From positions 58,759 to 122,758 of the IMG/VR virus record IMGVR_UViG_3300029957_000007: a DNA stretch of 64,000 nt; one strand, 5' to 3'. Below are positions 34,910 through 44,536 of the stretch, one piece after another. Position 1 is the first letter of the stretch. Each line of letters starts with the position of its first letter. The notes beneath the pieces were generated by a model. That model was not told the origin of the DNA, searched no databases, and worked only from the letters and a program-made list of their open reading frames with translations. A program made the translations under genes and the position numbers. Source of the DNA: a virus.

Positions 34910-36571
34910 ATGTCAATTGATACTTCCGGGATCAGAACACAAGCTCAAGTCCTTGGGAATGTCGATGGTAGTGGGGATGGCTTCAGAGAATTCATCCTTG
35001 CACTGAACATTACCACTGACGGGATCGATGGCAAAACCATCGACATCACTGACCCTGAGTTCTTGATCCAAGCTGAATTAGCGCCAGTGTCTCTTGAATT
35101 CGCGAATGTCTACATCATCGACGACTTCAAGAACAGAGCGATCGATATCAACAAGCTTCTTGAAGTTGACAACGATCCTTCATACAAATCGAATTTGCAA
35201 GCGGCGCTTCACATGACAGCCGTTCAAACACAAGCGCTCATCGACATGTTGTTTGATTATCACGGCTCAAATGTTGGGAAGCCAAGAAAAGGTACGACTC
35301 AAGCCATTGGCACACAGGTCTTTTCCTCAACATCAGCACCAACAGCCGATGCTGTCATTTTAGCTGGGACTCGTGTTTCAACTGAACCAACATCAACAAA
35401 CCCAGCAGTTGTATTCGCTACAACTTCGACTGTGACGATGTACGCCGCTTTAGCAGCAAGCTATTTGAATCCAGCTAATGGACTCTGGGAGATCCCAGCT
35501 AACATCAAAGCTGTTTCTCCTGGCGCTAATGGTAATCAGATCGCTGGTTCTGTTAAAGTCTTGGTCAATAGCGTCAATGGCATCTCTGCAACACGCAACA
35601 TTGCCAAGACTGAAGGCGGTCAAGATCAAGAATCGAATGCTGCATATGCGGCACGTATCAGTGCTGCTTACGCTGGTTCAAACATCTACACGCTGAGCGG
35701 TAGACAAGGCATTGTGCTCAATCAATCGAATGTGAGCGCTTGCGATGTAGTTGGCAGTGGTGATCCATTGATGCTTCGTGATCTTGGCAATGGTGGTAAA
35801 GTAGACATCTATGTTCAAACCAACAACAATGATGTTCAACAGGTGACTGATGAGCTCCAACCATATGTGAACACTCAAACGACATATGTGATGGAAAATC
35901 AGCCAGTCGAAGCGAATCCTGCCGTCAATCCAGTTGGCGTTGATGTCTACAACAATGGTGCTGTCGTTGGAACACTGACGATAGGCACGCACTTCAATTT
36001 TGTGAAGTCAAGAGATAACACTCCTCTGAATGTATATGTGGAGTGGTCGAGCTTTGCGAGTGATGCGATTGTCCTGACACCAGCTGGTGTCACATACATC
36101 TCTGGTCTTGGAACAGTCACTCACCTCGGCCTTTCATATTCATATGACAAGAGAATCGGTGCAATTCAAACAATCTTCAGTGCACCAGATGGACACGCTC
36201 TGACTGAAGACATTCAAGTCAGAAAGGCTAAGTACGCTGAATTGAATGTTGCTGTGACTGTGAAGCTGCTCACTGGCTACCAGCTCATTGATGTGCAGAA
36301 TTCAGTGGCAACACTGTTGTCTGATCTTTACGACATCAGTAAAGATATCCTTGGTCTTGGTGGCATTGAATCTATCATCACAACAACGATTCAGAATGGT
36401 GGATCCGCAATTGGCGTTTCACAAGTTGAGCTTGGCACATTGGTGATGACACTGTCGAATGGCAACGATCTTGTAGCGAATTATGCCTACACTGTCGATG
36501 TTTACGGCAACATCATCATCCCAACGAACGAGTTCCTTCAATTGGGAACCGTCACGCTAACGGCGGCGTAA
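34910..36571 (+). CDS. Baseplate J-like protein
   Basis: A 553-aa protein with a TGATAG spacer upstream. J-family features: the GNVDGSGDGFREFIL start, a long beta-middle with LAGTRVST, AVSPGANGNQIAGSVKVLV, then GGQDQESNAAYAARISAAYAG with GRQGIVLNQSNVSACDVVG (the conserved E-x-x-x-x-Y-x-x-R-I helix) and a C-terminal SVATLLSDLYDISKDILGLGGI-type segment. This wedge protein connects hub to fibres. Confidence 0.85.
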   Translation: MSIDTSGIRTQAQVLGNVDGSGDGFREFILALNITTDGIDGKTIDITDPEFLIQAELAPVSLEFANVYIIDDFKNRAIDINKLLEVDNDPSYKSNLQAALHMTAVQTQALIDMLFDYHGSNVGKPRKGTTQAIGTQVFSSTSAPTADAVILAGTRVSTEPTSTNPAVVFATTSTVTMYAALAASYLNPANGLWEIPANIKAVSPGANGNQIAGSVKVLVNSVNGISATRNIAKTEGGQDQESNAAYAARISAAYAGSNIYTLSGRQGIVLNQSNVSACDVVGSGDPLMLRDLGNGGKVDIYVQTNNNDVQQVTDELQPYVNTQTTYVMENQPVEANPAVNPVGVDVYNNGAVVGTLTIGTHFNFVKSRDNTPLNVYVEWSSFASDAIVLTPAGVTYISGLGTVTHLGLSYSYDKRIGAIQTIFSAPDGHALTEDIQVRKAKYAELNVAVTVKLLTGYQLIDVQNSVATLLSDLYDISKDILGLGGIESIITTTIQNGGSAIGVSQVELGTLVMTLSNGNDLVANYAYTVDVYGNIIIPTNEFLQLGTVTLTAA

Positions 36572-36572
36572 C

Positions 36573-37913
36573 ATGTCAAAAGTCCGATCATCCATCTCGA
36601 TTGAATGGAATACTCGCAATCTCGTTGATGCAGTCCTGACCTTGAGCTACAAGGTCTGCAATCAAAATATCCATTTAGCGAGATATGTCCAGGACTTATA
36701 TGGTGTTCTGAATCGCTTGCGATCTCAGAACATATACAACATCTACTACAGAATGGTCGGCAAAGAATTCTGTCGTGTGAATCAAGGACAGATGGCCGGC
36801 CTCTTCAACTTGTTCATGGACTCTGCTGACTTCGACACGATCAAAGGCAAATGGTCAGATCTTGTTGGATTCACATTCAGAGCCAATTTCACAGAGCCAG
36901 AATATCGACAGTTCATCTACAGCTTCAGAGCAATGATCTTTGGGAACTCCACACCTGCTGAACTTCAACTTGCGCTGCAACAGATGCTGCAGTTGGATAG
37001 CAACAAGGTGAAGATCTTAGAGTACTTCAAAGACTCTGCGATCATGACGTTCTTCACAAACGATTGGGCGATTCGAAACAACGCTCAATTGATCCATGCA
37101 GGAACAACTGACGGAAGCAACGTTACCAACTCACCAAATAAACTCGGTGATTCAACGTTCCTTGCTTCCGCAACACCAAATCAGTACATTGGAATGAAGA
37201 TCGTCATCACATCAGGAGCTGGTCAATCTCAAGTAGCGACTGTAGTTGGTAACGATACGTCGTTCTTCACATTAGATACGAATTGGACAACTGTGCCAAA
37301 CACAGGCGATGGATATGTGCTTAGCATCTTCCATTCAATGCGTGACGATCTTAGAAGTCTTCGTCCAAACTTGGTAGATTACACTAACTTTGGATTGTCG
37401 AATTATGGCTTCCAGGTTTGGGTATCTGTCGACAACTACCTTGGTGTTTTGGGATTCATCAGTGATTACTTGAGGATTGTGAAGTTGGACTACATCAAGT
37501 ATTCCATCGCTTACATTCTTCATCGTCATTTCGCTGGCTCCCTCACTGCGGCTTTATTGAATCCAGCAACTAATCCAACATACGTGGCTATTGGTACCGG
37601 TAATCCTGCATGGGATCCTTATAACCCACAACCAACTGGTACTGAAACATCACTGTATGCTGAATCGGCTAGAAGAGTTGCTTTGGTGAATTACATCGAT
37701 TCAAATGAGAATCCAACTCTCACACCAACGCAATTTCTTGAAGCGAATGGATTCTTTGAAACTGGAGTTTCCACTTCACCACGTGTCATGGAAGTAGGGT
37801 TGTACGCTGAAGATGGTACAACGCTTCTTGCATATCAAGCTTTCTCAGCAATCAAGAAAAACGCTGATGAAGCTTTCATTTGGAAGTGGAGACTAAACTA
37901 CGATTCCCTCTGA
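36573..37913 (+). CDS. Baseplate protein with shared beta-domain, unknown
   Basis: A 446-aa protein starting 1 base after the J-like gene. N-terminal helical region (NLVDAVLTLSYKVCNQNIHL), then an inserted beta-domain at ~175-255 (NSPNKLGDSTFLA, IGMKIVITSGAGQSQVATVVG) that is similar to the N-terminal domain of the gp25-like protein. The C-terminal part is an HxxF-type membrane-free globular domain ending in AFSAIKKNADEAFIWKWRLNY, which resembles fibre-attachment domains. Its slot matches gpI-type proteins. Confidence 0.6.
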   Translation: MSKVRSSISIEWNTRNLVDAVLTLSYKVCNQNIHLARYVQDLYGVLNRLRSQNIYNIYYRMVGKEFCRVNQGQMAGLFNLFMDSADFDTIKGKWSDLVGFTFRANFTEPEYRQFIYSFRAMIFGNSTPAELQLALQQMLQLDSNKVKILEYFKDSAIMTFFTNDWAIRNNAQLIHAGTTDGSNVTNSPNKLGDSTFLASATPNQYIGMKIVITSGAGQSQVATVVGNDTSFFTLDTNWTTVPNTGDGYVLSIFHSMRDDLRSLRPNLVDYTNFGLSNYGFQVWVSVDNYLGVLGFISDYLRIVKLDYIKYSIAYILHRHFAGSLTAALLNPATNPTYVAIGTGNPAWDPYNPQPTGTETSLYAESARRVALVNYIDSNENPTLTPTQFLEANGFFETGVSTSPRVMEVGLYAEDGTTLLAYQAFSAIKKNADEAFIWKWRLNYDSL

Positions 37914-37922
37914 GGGTGAACC

Positions 37923-39821
37923 ATGGGCATTCCGCAAACAGACACCATTCGCTCAGGATCCTTGATTGGCTGGGCATTTGGTGGACAGAACCACATCTCA
38001 ACTGGTGTTGTCAAACAGAATCTTCCAGTGGTTGACGCTGAAGATGGTCAACTATGGGATGTGCAGAAGTATGAGAGACAAGAACTGACGAAGTCTTTAG
38101 CGTTTGATGGTGTGCTCATTGGCAACATCTGGCGTGATGGGATCTCGAGAAATAGCTTCTTGACGACATACGCTGCAGGATCTTTGACAGTTGCCCCAGG
38201 TCGTGCGATTGTCGGTGGCAAACGTGTTGATCTTGGGCTTGGTGTCTCTTACGACGCCGGGCTTTCAGTTGCTACTCCAGTTCCAAGTGGCGGCAATGAG
38301 AAGATCATCTACCTCGATGTGTATGAGAGAAAGTACACACCACCACCGGCCTTTGCACCAGGCGGCGTTGGTATGGATCTTAGCATCTATGCTGATTTCT
38401 CAACGTACAACGTTTCAACATCGACGCTGAAAGAATACTCAGTTGCCATTGGTGGTTCACTGCCAGCCCCAGGTGCTGGGCACTTCTTCCTTGAGATTGG
38501 ACGTCTGCAAAATTCTGGGAGTGTGACAGACACTCGAGTGTCTGTTGCTATTTTCTTGAAGCAGACACCAAACTCAGGCGATTACACAGCTTTGACTATC
38601 GCTGCCAATGCTGTACAACTCACACAATGGGCTCACACATTCGCGGCTGGTGGAACGATCAACACGATCAATTCATCACCGACAATGAAGGCCGGAAGTA
38701 TTGTGTACTTCAAAGGAACGACTGGTCAGACTGTACAATTCACAGCTGGTTCTTCAATCGTTCCGAAGAACAATGCTAACGCCTATCTCAAGTACAATTT
38801 TGATGTTATTGCATTCCAATTGGGAACTGATGGCATTTATCGTGAGATCTACAGGTCAATGACTCAGAACAAACATGCGTACACAATGACAACTACGCCA
38901 GTGACAATTGGCGAAGACATCGCAAATGGTTACGATGCTGTTGTTGTTGCGTCTTCGTTGTCTGGTGCCGTGTCACTCACGCTTCCCGATGCAACTGGCT
39001 ACAACACTGGTCGTAAGATCGATATCAAACTTCTTGCATCAGCGGCAACATTGACCATCAACACGACTGGTGGGCAACTGATCAATGATAACGGCTCAAC
39101 TTCAATGCAATTGACGAAGCAAAATGATTTTGTTACGCTGTTAAGCGATGGTTCAAATTGGAATGTGATTGGTTCTTCTCTCCCAACGCAAACATATCCA
39201 ACTGGTATGTTTGCACCATTTGGTGGAACAGTTGCACCACTTGGCTTCTTGTTCTGCAATGGCACAGCCGTTTCACGTACTACTTATGCTGCTTTGTTTG
39301 GTGTGATTGGAACGAACTACGGAGTCGGTGACGGTAGCTCTACATTCAATCTGCCAAACATGCAGAACGTTTATCCACGTGGTGTGAATGGATTAACACC
39401 ATCCGTAAATACAAACGCTGGTGTCACTGGAGCTGGGACCGCACAAGCCGTTGCAATGCTCACCAATCCGATCACCGCTGGTTTCTGCACTGGCAAATAT
39501 GCTCTTGTTTCTGATGGAGCAAGTACAGAATCAGTTTTGATCACGGCTGTGTCAAGCACAACGATCACTGGTATCTTTGTGAACAATCACTCATCTGGTG
39601 TCAATGTCAGTCAAGCTCCGGATGTACCAGGTTTGTCGCTCACAGCGATATCAGATATAGAAACTGCACACGAACACGGCTATCCGACGCATCAGGAAGG
39701 ATCCGGTTCTAATACTAACGGCTGGAAAGTTGACTCACAAGTAACAACTAGCAACACTGGACATAAGCATTTGATCCTTCAACCCGCTAACGTTGGCGTG
39801 AATTGGGCCATTCATATCTAA
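37923..39821 (+). CDS. Tail fibre with phage tail-collar domain
   Basis: A 632-aa protein. N-terminal ~170 residues: an appendage-attachment region (QLWDVQKYERQELTKSLAFDG, IIYLDVYERKYTPPP). A beta-rich stem follows. Residues ~425-490 are the collar domain (PTGMFAPFGGTVAPLGFLFCNG, then YAALFGVIGTNYGVGDGSSTFNLPNM). C-terminal histidine motifs (AHEHGYPTHQ and GHKH) could bind iron or zinc as in T4 gp12. It is probably the receptor-binding short fibre. Confidence 0.85.
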   Translation: MGIPQTDTIRSGSLIGWAFGGQNHISTGVVKQNLPVVDAEDGQLWDVQKYERQELTKSLAFDGVLIGNIWRDGISRNSFLTTYAAGSLTVAPGRAIVGGKRVDLGLGVSYDAGLSVATPVPSGGNEKIIYLDVYERKYTPPPAFAPGGVGMDLSIYADFSTYNVSTSTLKEYSVAIGGSLPAPGAGHFFLEIGRLQNSGSVTDTRVSVAIFLKQTPNSGDYTALTIAANAVQLTQWAHTFAAGGTINTINSSPTMKAGSIVYFKGTTGQTVQFTAGSSIVPKNNANAYLKYNFDVIAFQLGTDGIYREIYRSMTQNKHAYTMTTTPVTIGEDIANGYDAVVVASSLSGAVSLTLPDATGYNTGRKIDIKLLASAATLTINTTGGQLINDNGSTSMQLTKQNDFVTLLSDGSNWNVIGSSLPTQTYPTGMFAPFGGTVAPLGFLFCNGTAVSRTTYAALFGVIGTNYGVGDGSSTFNLPNMQNVYPRGVNGLTPSVNTNAGVTGAGTAQAVAMLTNPITAGFCTGKYALVSDGASTESVLITAVSSTTITGIFVNNHSSGVNVSQAPDVPGLSLTAISDIETAHEHGYPTHQEGSGSNTNGWKVDSQVTTSNTGHKHLILQPANVGVNWAIHI

Positions 39822-39831
39822 AGGAATCTTC

Positions 39832-40251
39832 ATGAGCGATGAGCTGACGCCAGAAGATCGACGGTTGCTCTCAGAAGTCGGCTTTCAAGTTCAGGCTATG
39901 AACAAGCGCTTGGATGAAGTGAAGACGCTTCTGTTCGGAGATCATGCCGATGGGTTCATGTACAAATTCGCAAGAATGGAACCCGACATCGAAAGGATCC
40001 CAGAGATCAAGAAAGTGCTTGACGACATGGTGAGAGAAGCCGGCAATCTTTCAGATAAGATTGGTCCGCTTCTGACGATGGCCCAAAAGCATGACGATTA
40101 CATCAAGACACAGACAGTGTACAAAAATGTGATCGTCATCTTGATCTCGACAGCAACTTCTGCAGCTGTAGCTGTTTTGACAGCATGGACTCTTTACAAC
40201 CAGCTGTTAGAGCAACTTGCAAAACAAGCGGTGAAGGGTGGGACACCATGA
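39832..40251 (+). CDS. Single-span membrane protein, holin candidate
   Basis: A 139-aa protein. The first ~95 residues are charged and coiled-coil-like (EVGFQVQAMNKRLDEVKTLL). A transmembrane segment spans ~97-119 (YKNVIVILISTATSAAVAVLTAW), then a short tail. The position between the fibre and the patatin gene, next to a second membrane protein, is typical of a lysis or host-envelope module. The holin role is inferred only. Confidence 0.5.
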   Translation: MSDELTPEDRRLLSEVGFQVQAMNKRLDEVKTLLFGDHADGFMYKFARMEPDIERIPEIKKVLDDMVREAGNLSDKIGPLLTMAQKHDDYIKTQTVYKNVIVILISTATSAAVAVLTAWTLYNQLLEQLAKQAVKGGTP

Positions 40252-40811
40252 GTGATGAAAAGGGACCAACACAAACCACAGAAGATGGTCAAGAAGCACA
40301 TCACGCTGAGGAGCTGATAGAAAATCTTACACCAGAAGAAAAGAAGATCTGGACTGAGAAATTTTTGAAGCTTGAGTACTACAAAGCAATTTCTCAGACG
40401 ATCTTCCAGGTTGTAAAGGACTTCAGCAAATGGGCAGCTATGCTAGTTTCTGGTGTAGGTGCTTTGGTTGGCGGCTGGTTTTCCCTTCAGAAAATGGCTA
40501 AGAAGAACAAGGCTGAACTGACGCTAATGAAGGAACACCAGCTAGGCCGAGCGCGCCTCGACTCAGGAGATAGATCCGTCCAAGCGCCTGTTAACACTCT
40601 TGGTTTTAGTAATAAAGGAACCAAGGACTTGGCGGACGTCGTGCGTAAGGAACAAGTTAACGTTGAAAATCAGACATCGTCTTTTCTTCAATCGCCACTT
40701 GTTCTACCGGACACGACAATGCTGTTGACGATCATAAGCGTTATTGTGTTTCTCATGTTGACAGTCAAAACTCTGATCCTCGACAAACGCAAAAAGAAGG
40801 GAGTGTCATGA
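40248..40811 (+). CDS. Two-span membrane protein
   Basis: A 187-aa protein; ATG 40248 overlaps the previous stop by 4 bases. An acidic N-terminus (THHAEELIEN-type) is followed by a first hydrophobic segment at ~69-86 (WAAMLVSGVGALVGGWF) and a second at ~158-176 (TMLLTIISVIVFLMLTVKTLI), flanked by KRKKKG. No cysteine lipobox is seen. It could be a spanin-like or holin partner. It is coupled to the patatin gene by another 4-base overlap. Confidence 0.55.
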   Translation: MSDEKGPTQTTEDGQEAHHAEELIENLTPEEKKIWTEKFLKLEYYKAISQTIFQVVKDFSKWAAMLVSGVGALVGGWFSLQKMAKKNKAELTLMKEHQLGRARLDSGDRSVQAPVNTLGFSNKGTKDLADVVRKEQVNVENQTSSFLQSPLVLPDTTMLLTIISVIVFLMLTVKTLILDKRKKKGVS

Positions 40812-41773
40812 CAACTGCTCTACTGAAACTGCAACCAAAGATCCAAGTGGACGACATCCTTGCAGCCTTTGATGCAAAGGCTAAAGGTGGGAAAGAGAAA
40901 CTTGCTCTCACAATGGTTGGTGGTGGAGCAAAGGGTCGTTGGCAAGCTGGTTTCAACTACCGGCTTTATGAGCTTGGACTCCTTTCACGCATTCAACTGT
41001 TTGGTGGAACTTCGGTTGGTGGTCTGAATTCAGTGATCACATCGAAGTATCAAAACGATCCTGACAAGATCTTGGAAGTTTGGGACAGCATCGATTCCAA
41101 CGCCAAGATCTACAACGGCTCTTTGCCAAGTGGTGTGTGGGGAATCTCGAAGTTCATCCTCTCATTCCAATTCCTTCGTTCACGCAATTTGCTGACAGTT
41201 GAGCCGCTGACGGCCATCATCGAGAAGATTTTCGGTTCAACGATGAAGATGAAGGATTTTGCTACTCCAACTTACACTTGCACTGGCGACATTTACGTTG
41301 GTAGCCAAGTGGTGATGGATGATGAAGCCTTCGTCAAGGACGCAGCCTTGTCGACATGTGCCATTCCAATCGCATTCCCGATTTATGCAGATCGCTATGT
41401 TGATGGCGGTGTCTTCGACAATGAGCCATTCGACATCACAGTACAAAAAGGTGGAACAAAGATCATTGGTCTCTTCTGCGAACCAGAAAGCAGCAGCACA
41501 ACTGTGACACTGAAGAACATGATCGATGTTGCCATGCGCTGCTTCAACATGATCTACGCTACCAATGAACTGCGGATGTGGAACAAGGTCAAAGCTCAAC
41601 AGGACTTGAACAAAGCTACTGGCGGTGAACAAGTTGAGTTCGCATTGTTCTACCCACAGCAGTCAACTGGCGATGTGCTGAACTTCGCAAACAAGCCAGT
41701 CATGCAGCAAGGTTATGATGATGCATGCAAGTTCTTGACACGTGAGAAACTGCAGGAATTCCTGCTCTCATAA
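40808..41773 (+). CDS. Patatin-like phospholipase
   Basis: A 321-aa protein with the patatin signature in full: oxyanion-hole GGGAKG (~38-43), nucleophile S69 in GTSVGG and catalytic D199 in YVDGGVFDNEP. No signal peptide is present, so it acts from the cytoplasm or from the virion. Patatins hydrolyse phospholipid acyl chains. Here the gene ends a cassette with two membrane proteins, so a role in lysis or membrane damage is plausible. Two hairpins follow the stop. Confidence 0.85.
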   Translation: MTTALLKLQPKIQVDDILAAFDAKAKGGKEKLALTMVGGGAKGRWQAGFNYRLYELGLLSRIQLFGGTSVGGLNSVITSKYQNDPDKILEVWDSIDSNAKIYNGSLPSGVWGISKFILSFQFLRSRNLLTVEPLTAIIEKIFGSTMKMKDFATPTYTCTGDIYVGSQVVMDDEAFVKDAALSTCAIPIAFPIYADRYVDGGVFDNEPFDITVQKGGTKIIGLFCEPESSSTTVTLKNMIDVAMRCFNMIYATNELRMWNKVKAQQDLNKATGGEQVEFALFYPQQSTGDVLNFANKPVMQQGYDDACKFLTREKLQEFLLS

Positions 41774-41800
41774 CAAGCTGGTAACCCATGTCCCAGCTTG
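41774..41800 (+). terminator. Hairpin directly after the patatin gene
   Basis: CAAGCTGG (41774-41781) pairs with CCAGCTTG (41793-41800) starting on the base after the stop codon. It is the first of two tandem stems. Confidence 0.6.
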
Positions 41801-41822
41801 AGTCTGTGCCCAACAGACCGTT

Positions 41823-41852
41823 AAGGCCCAAGTCCGCAAGGACTTGGGCCTT
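41823..41852 (+). terminator. Strong terminator of the structural operon
   Basis: A perfect 13-bp stem, AAGGCCCAAGTCC with GGACTTGGGCCTT, with a stable GCAA tetraloop and a short T-stretch. It separates the late structural genes from the replication block. Confidence 0.85.
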
Positions 41853-41886
41853 TGGCGTTTGGTGTTGGTTTTAGGCAAAAACACAG

Positions 41887-41944
41887 TTAACAAATAGTTT
41901 CCAAACCACAGCCTAACCACCAACGAACCGGATACTATATAGTA
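41887..41944 (+). promoter_or_regulatory. Putative promoter/operator upstream of replication block
   Basis: The interval after the terminator holds TTAACA followed by AATAGTTTCC. The 13-mer ACAAATAGTTTCC (41890-41902) recurs with one change at 54081-54093, inside a sigma70-like promoter. A 12-base perfect palindrome, TACTATATAGTA, lies at 41933-41944. The -35/-10 spacing is not canonical, so a phage-specific promoter or operator is more likely than a plain sigma70 site. Confidence 0.4.
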
Positions 41945-41981
41945 CAGGATCAAATGGGACCAGGCTATCAAGGAGAATCAC

Positions 41982-42206
41982 ATGCACATCTCAGAATTTC
42001 GAACCTTCTTTCAAACCGCTGGGTTGGAGGTTCATGAGTTCCAACTCTCAGAACTTGAAGAAGAGGCAATGGTGTTCTATCCAACAACATCGCATACTGT
42101 GATTACAGCTGTTGGTACCAACTTCATCTTCACAGAAGCAGGCAATTTCATCGGTGCAATGTCAGACGAATCCGGCTACTTCTACCAAGTGAAACAGGAG
42201 GGCTGA
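41982..42206 (+). CDS. Small protein, unknown
   Basis: A 74-aa protein; AAGGAG 7 bases before the ATG. Compact alpha/beta (RTFFQTAGLEVHEFQLSELEEEA, AVGTNFIFTEAGNFIG). First gene of the replication block, overlapping the next by one base. No family was recognised. Confidence 0.65.
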   Translation: MHISEFRTFFQTAGLEVHEFQLSELEEEAMVFYPTTSHTVITAVGTNFIFTEAGNFIGAMSDESGYFYQVKQEG

Positions 42207-44536
42207 TGGGAAAGCAGAAGACATATCCACTCAAGCTCTCTGCATCGAGCATGGACTGCCTCGATGGTTGTGGCTTGAGATTCAGACTGAAGTTCATTGA
42301 AGGAATGCGTGAAGAAGGATTCAACGCTTCAGGGGCATTTGGTACCGCATTCCATAAAGTTGCTCAGATCATGTACGAGGTCCAGCAGTTCGATCGACGT
42401 TTTATGCTAGCACAATGGCCTGACGTCTTCAATGAGGTGTTCTCTAATCCGAACATTGAGAAGCAGACAAAAGAGCAATTGGATGGCTGGAAAAAAGCTG
42501 GGTATCCTCTACTCCAAACGTTCTACTCCCGTGAGGAGAAGGACGGCATGCTTAAGCCTGCGATTGCATTAGAAAAGCGGTTTGAGATACCGTACAAGCA
42601 ATTGGCAGATGGACGTGATGTTGTACTGGTTGGTTCAATCGATCGCATCATCAGAGCCAAGCCGCAACTTGTAGAGATCACAGACTACAAAACGACTGTG
42701 TCAAAGCCGATGACGCCAGAACAGTTGAAGGCTACAATTCAAATGCCTTTGTACTCGCTGGCATATCGCTACCTCAACAAAATGGGCGAACCAGGCTTTG
42801 AGATCGAAGAACACTACATCAACATGTTCTACAACCGTCACAATCAGAAAGTCATTGCAACTGTTGATAAAGACGATCGCATCAATCTAAAGCGTAAGAT
42901 CAATCGCTTCATTGAACGCATTGAAGATAAGGACTTCAAACCGACACCAGCGGATACTTGGGCTGCTTGCAAAGGGTGCACGTTTAAGGACATCTGCCCA
43001 GCGAAGGGTGGAAAGCTTCCTGACTTTGCAAAGATTCGAGCAGAACGTGAAGCTGAGCGGCTTAAGTACGAAAAAGCTGACATCAAGCTTGGTAGACTGC
43101 GTGAATGGGTAGATGAGAATAGCATGGTAAAGAAGATCAAACCAGAGCAGATCAAAGATGTTGCTCACATCTCTCGCAACAAAGTGGTCCTGAATGCCAA
43201 CGGCGTTGGTTCTGGTAAGACAGTAGAGTCCATTGCATTGGTGGAACATCTGCATCAAGAGCAAGGTTTGAAGAGGGTTTTGCTGCTGCTTCCTAAAGCG
43301 CTGCGAGGTCAATGGAGAGAACAGATCAAAAACTGGACTGGGACGAAGGGTCTCGTTCAGATCGTCAAAGATGTGAGTGTTAAAGAACGAGCTGAGATGT
43401 ATGGTAAGAAGTTGTGGACGATCTCCAATTACGACAAGGTGCTCACTGACTACGACGCAATGAGTGCTGTTGATTGGGATCTGATCATCTGCGATGAGTG
43501 TCAGAGACTTGCAGGAACAAGCAAGAGCAGTAAGGCGATCAAGTCTCTTCGTTCACCAAGACGACTTGCTCTTTCAGCTACGCCAATTGCTGCAAAGTTG
43601 GACAAGCTGTTTCGCATCATGGCGTTTGTGAAACCAGGGCATATGGGTCCATGGTCAGAGTTTCAGAAGCATCACTTCATCTTTGATGGTGGCGGCACAC
43701 TGACAGGATTCAAGAATCTCAATGAGATCAGAGAGAAGCTTGGGCCACATCTCATTCGCAGAAGTAGGAAGGACATCTTCCCTGATGCGAAGGATCCAGT
43801 GATCGAAGCAGTGTTACTGGACATGAGCAAACGTCAGAAGGCGTTGTATCAAGAGAACATTGAAGAGCTTGAAGAACTGCTGAAGAGCGATAAGCTGAAC
43901 GAGGAGAAAACAGTCTCATTCATCGACACGCCAGCTGGAGCCAAGTGGATCAAACTGCGTCGAATGCTCGACTTTACGCAATTGATCGATGGTGGCAAGT
44001 TCGATTCTCCTAAGTACGACTTCACGAAGGAGATCGTGCAAGAGGTCATTGAAGCTGAAGAGAAGATCATCATCTTCAGCCAGTACCTCACAGTGATCGA
44101 TGAGCTTAAGAAACAGCTCACAAAGGATGGGTACAAGAACATCCTTGAGATCAGTGGTCGTGATAAGCAGAACAGAGATGAAGTGCGCAACATCTTCAAC
44201 AAATCAAAGAAACACAGGATCTTGTTGATGACGGACTCAGGCAAGTTTGGTTTGAACTTGCAAGGTGCGAACAACATGATCAACTTCGAATTGCCAGAAG
44301 ATCCTGAAGTGATCACTCAACGCATTGGTCGTATCACTAGACCTGAGCAGATGAGAGACATGAGGGTCTGGAACTTGATGATGAAGAAATCCATCGAGGT
44401 CAAGATGCACAAGCGTCGTCACCTTCGAGCTCAAGTAAGTTCAGTGGTCATCGATCAATCACTGAAAAAGGATGTTGTGAACTTGAAGGATGCCAGCATC
44501 TTGACGGTGAGAGGTCTGAAGGAGATCCTGCTGTGA
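42206..44536 (+). CDS. PD-(D/E)XK nuclease fused to SNF2-type helicase
   Basis: A 776-aa fusion. The N-terminal ~270 residues are a Cas4/AddB-like PD-(D/E)XK domain: FGTAFHK, SIDRIIR, EITDYKT, then QMPLYSLAY. Cysteines C22 (or C18), C255, C258 and C264 are spaced as in the 4Fe-4S AddB/Cas4 cluster. The C-terminal part (~310-776) is a superfamily-2 SNF2 ATPase: GVGSGKT (K338), DECQ (D430), LSATP, and a late helicase domain with QRIGRITRPEQ. It probably acts in recombination, repair or replication-fork processing. I know the two halves as common separate phage genes; the single-chain form is notable. Confidence 0.85.
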   Translation: MGKQKTYPLKLSASSMDCLDGCGLRFRLKFIEGMREEGFNASGAFGTAFHKVAQIMYEVQQFDRRFMLAQWPDVFNEVFSNPNIEKQTKEQLDGWKKAGYPLLQTFYSREEKDGMLKPAIALEKRFEIPYKQLADGRDVVLVGSIDRIIRAKPQLVEITDYKTTVSKPMTPEQLKATIQMPLYSLAYRYLNKMGEPGFEIEEHYINMFYNRHNQKVIATVDKDDRINLKRKINRFIERIEDKDFKPTPADTWAACKGCTFKDICPAKGGKLPDFAKIRAEREAERLKYEKADIKLGRLREWVDENSMVKKIKPEQIKDVAHISRNKVVLNANGVGSGKTVESIALVEHLHQEQGLKRVLLLLPKALRGQWREQIKNWTGTKGLVQIVKDVSVKERAEMYGKKLWTISNYDKVLTDYDAMSAVDWDLIICDECQRLAGTSKSSKAIKSLRSPRRLALSATPIAAKLDKLFRIMAFVKPGHMGPWSEFQKHHFIFDGGGTLTGFKNLNEIREKLGPHLIRRSRKDIFPDAKDPVIEAVLLDMSKRQKALYQENIEELEELLKSDKLNEEKTVSFIDTPAGAKWIKLRRMLDFTQLIDGGKFDSPKYDFTKEIVQEVIEAEEKIIIFSQYLTVIDELKKQLTKDGYKNILEISGRDKQNRDEVRNIFNKSKKHRILLMTDSGKFGLNLQGANNMINFELPEDPEVITQRIGRITRPEQMRDMRVWNLMMKKSIEVKMHKRRHLRAQVSSVVIDQSLKKDVVNLKDASILTVRGLKEILL

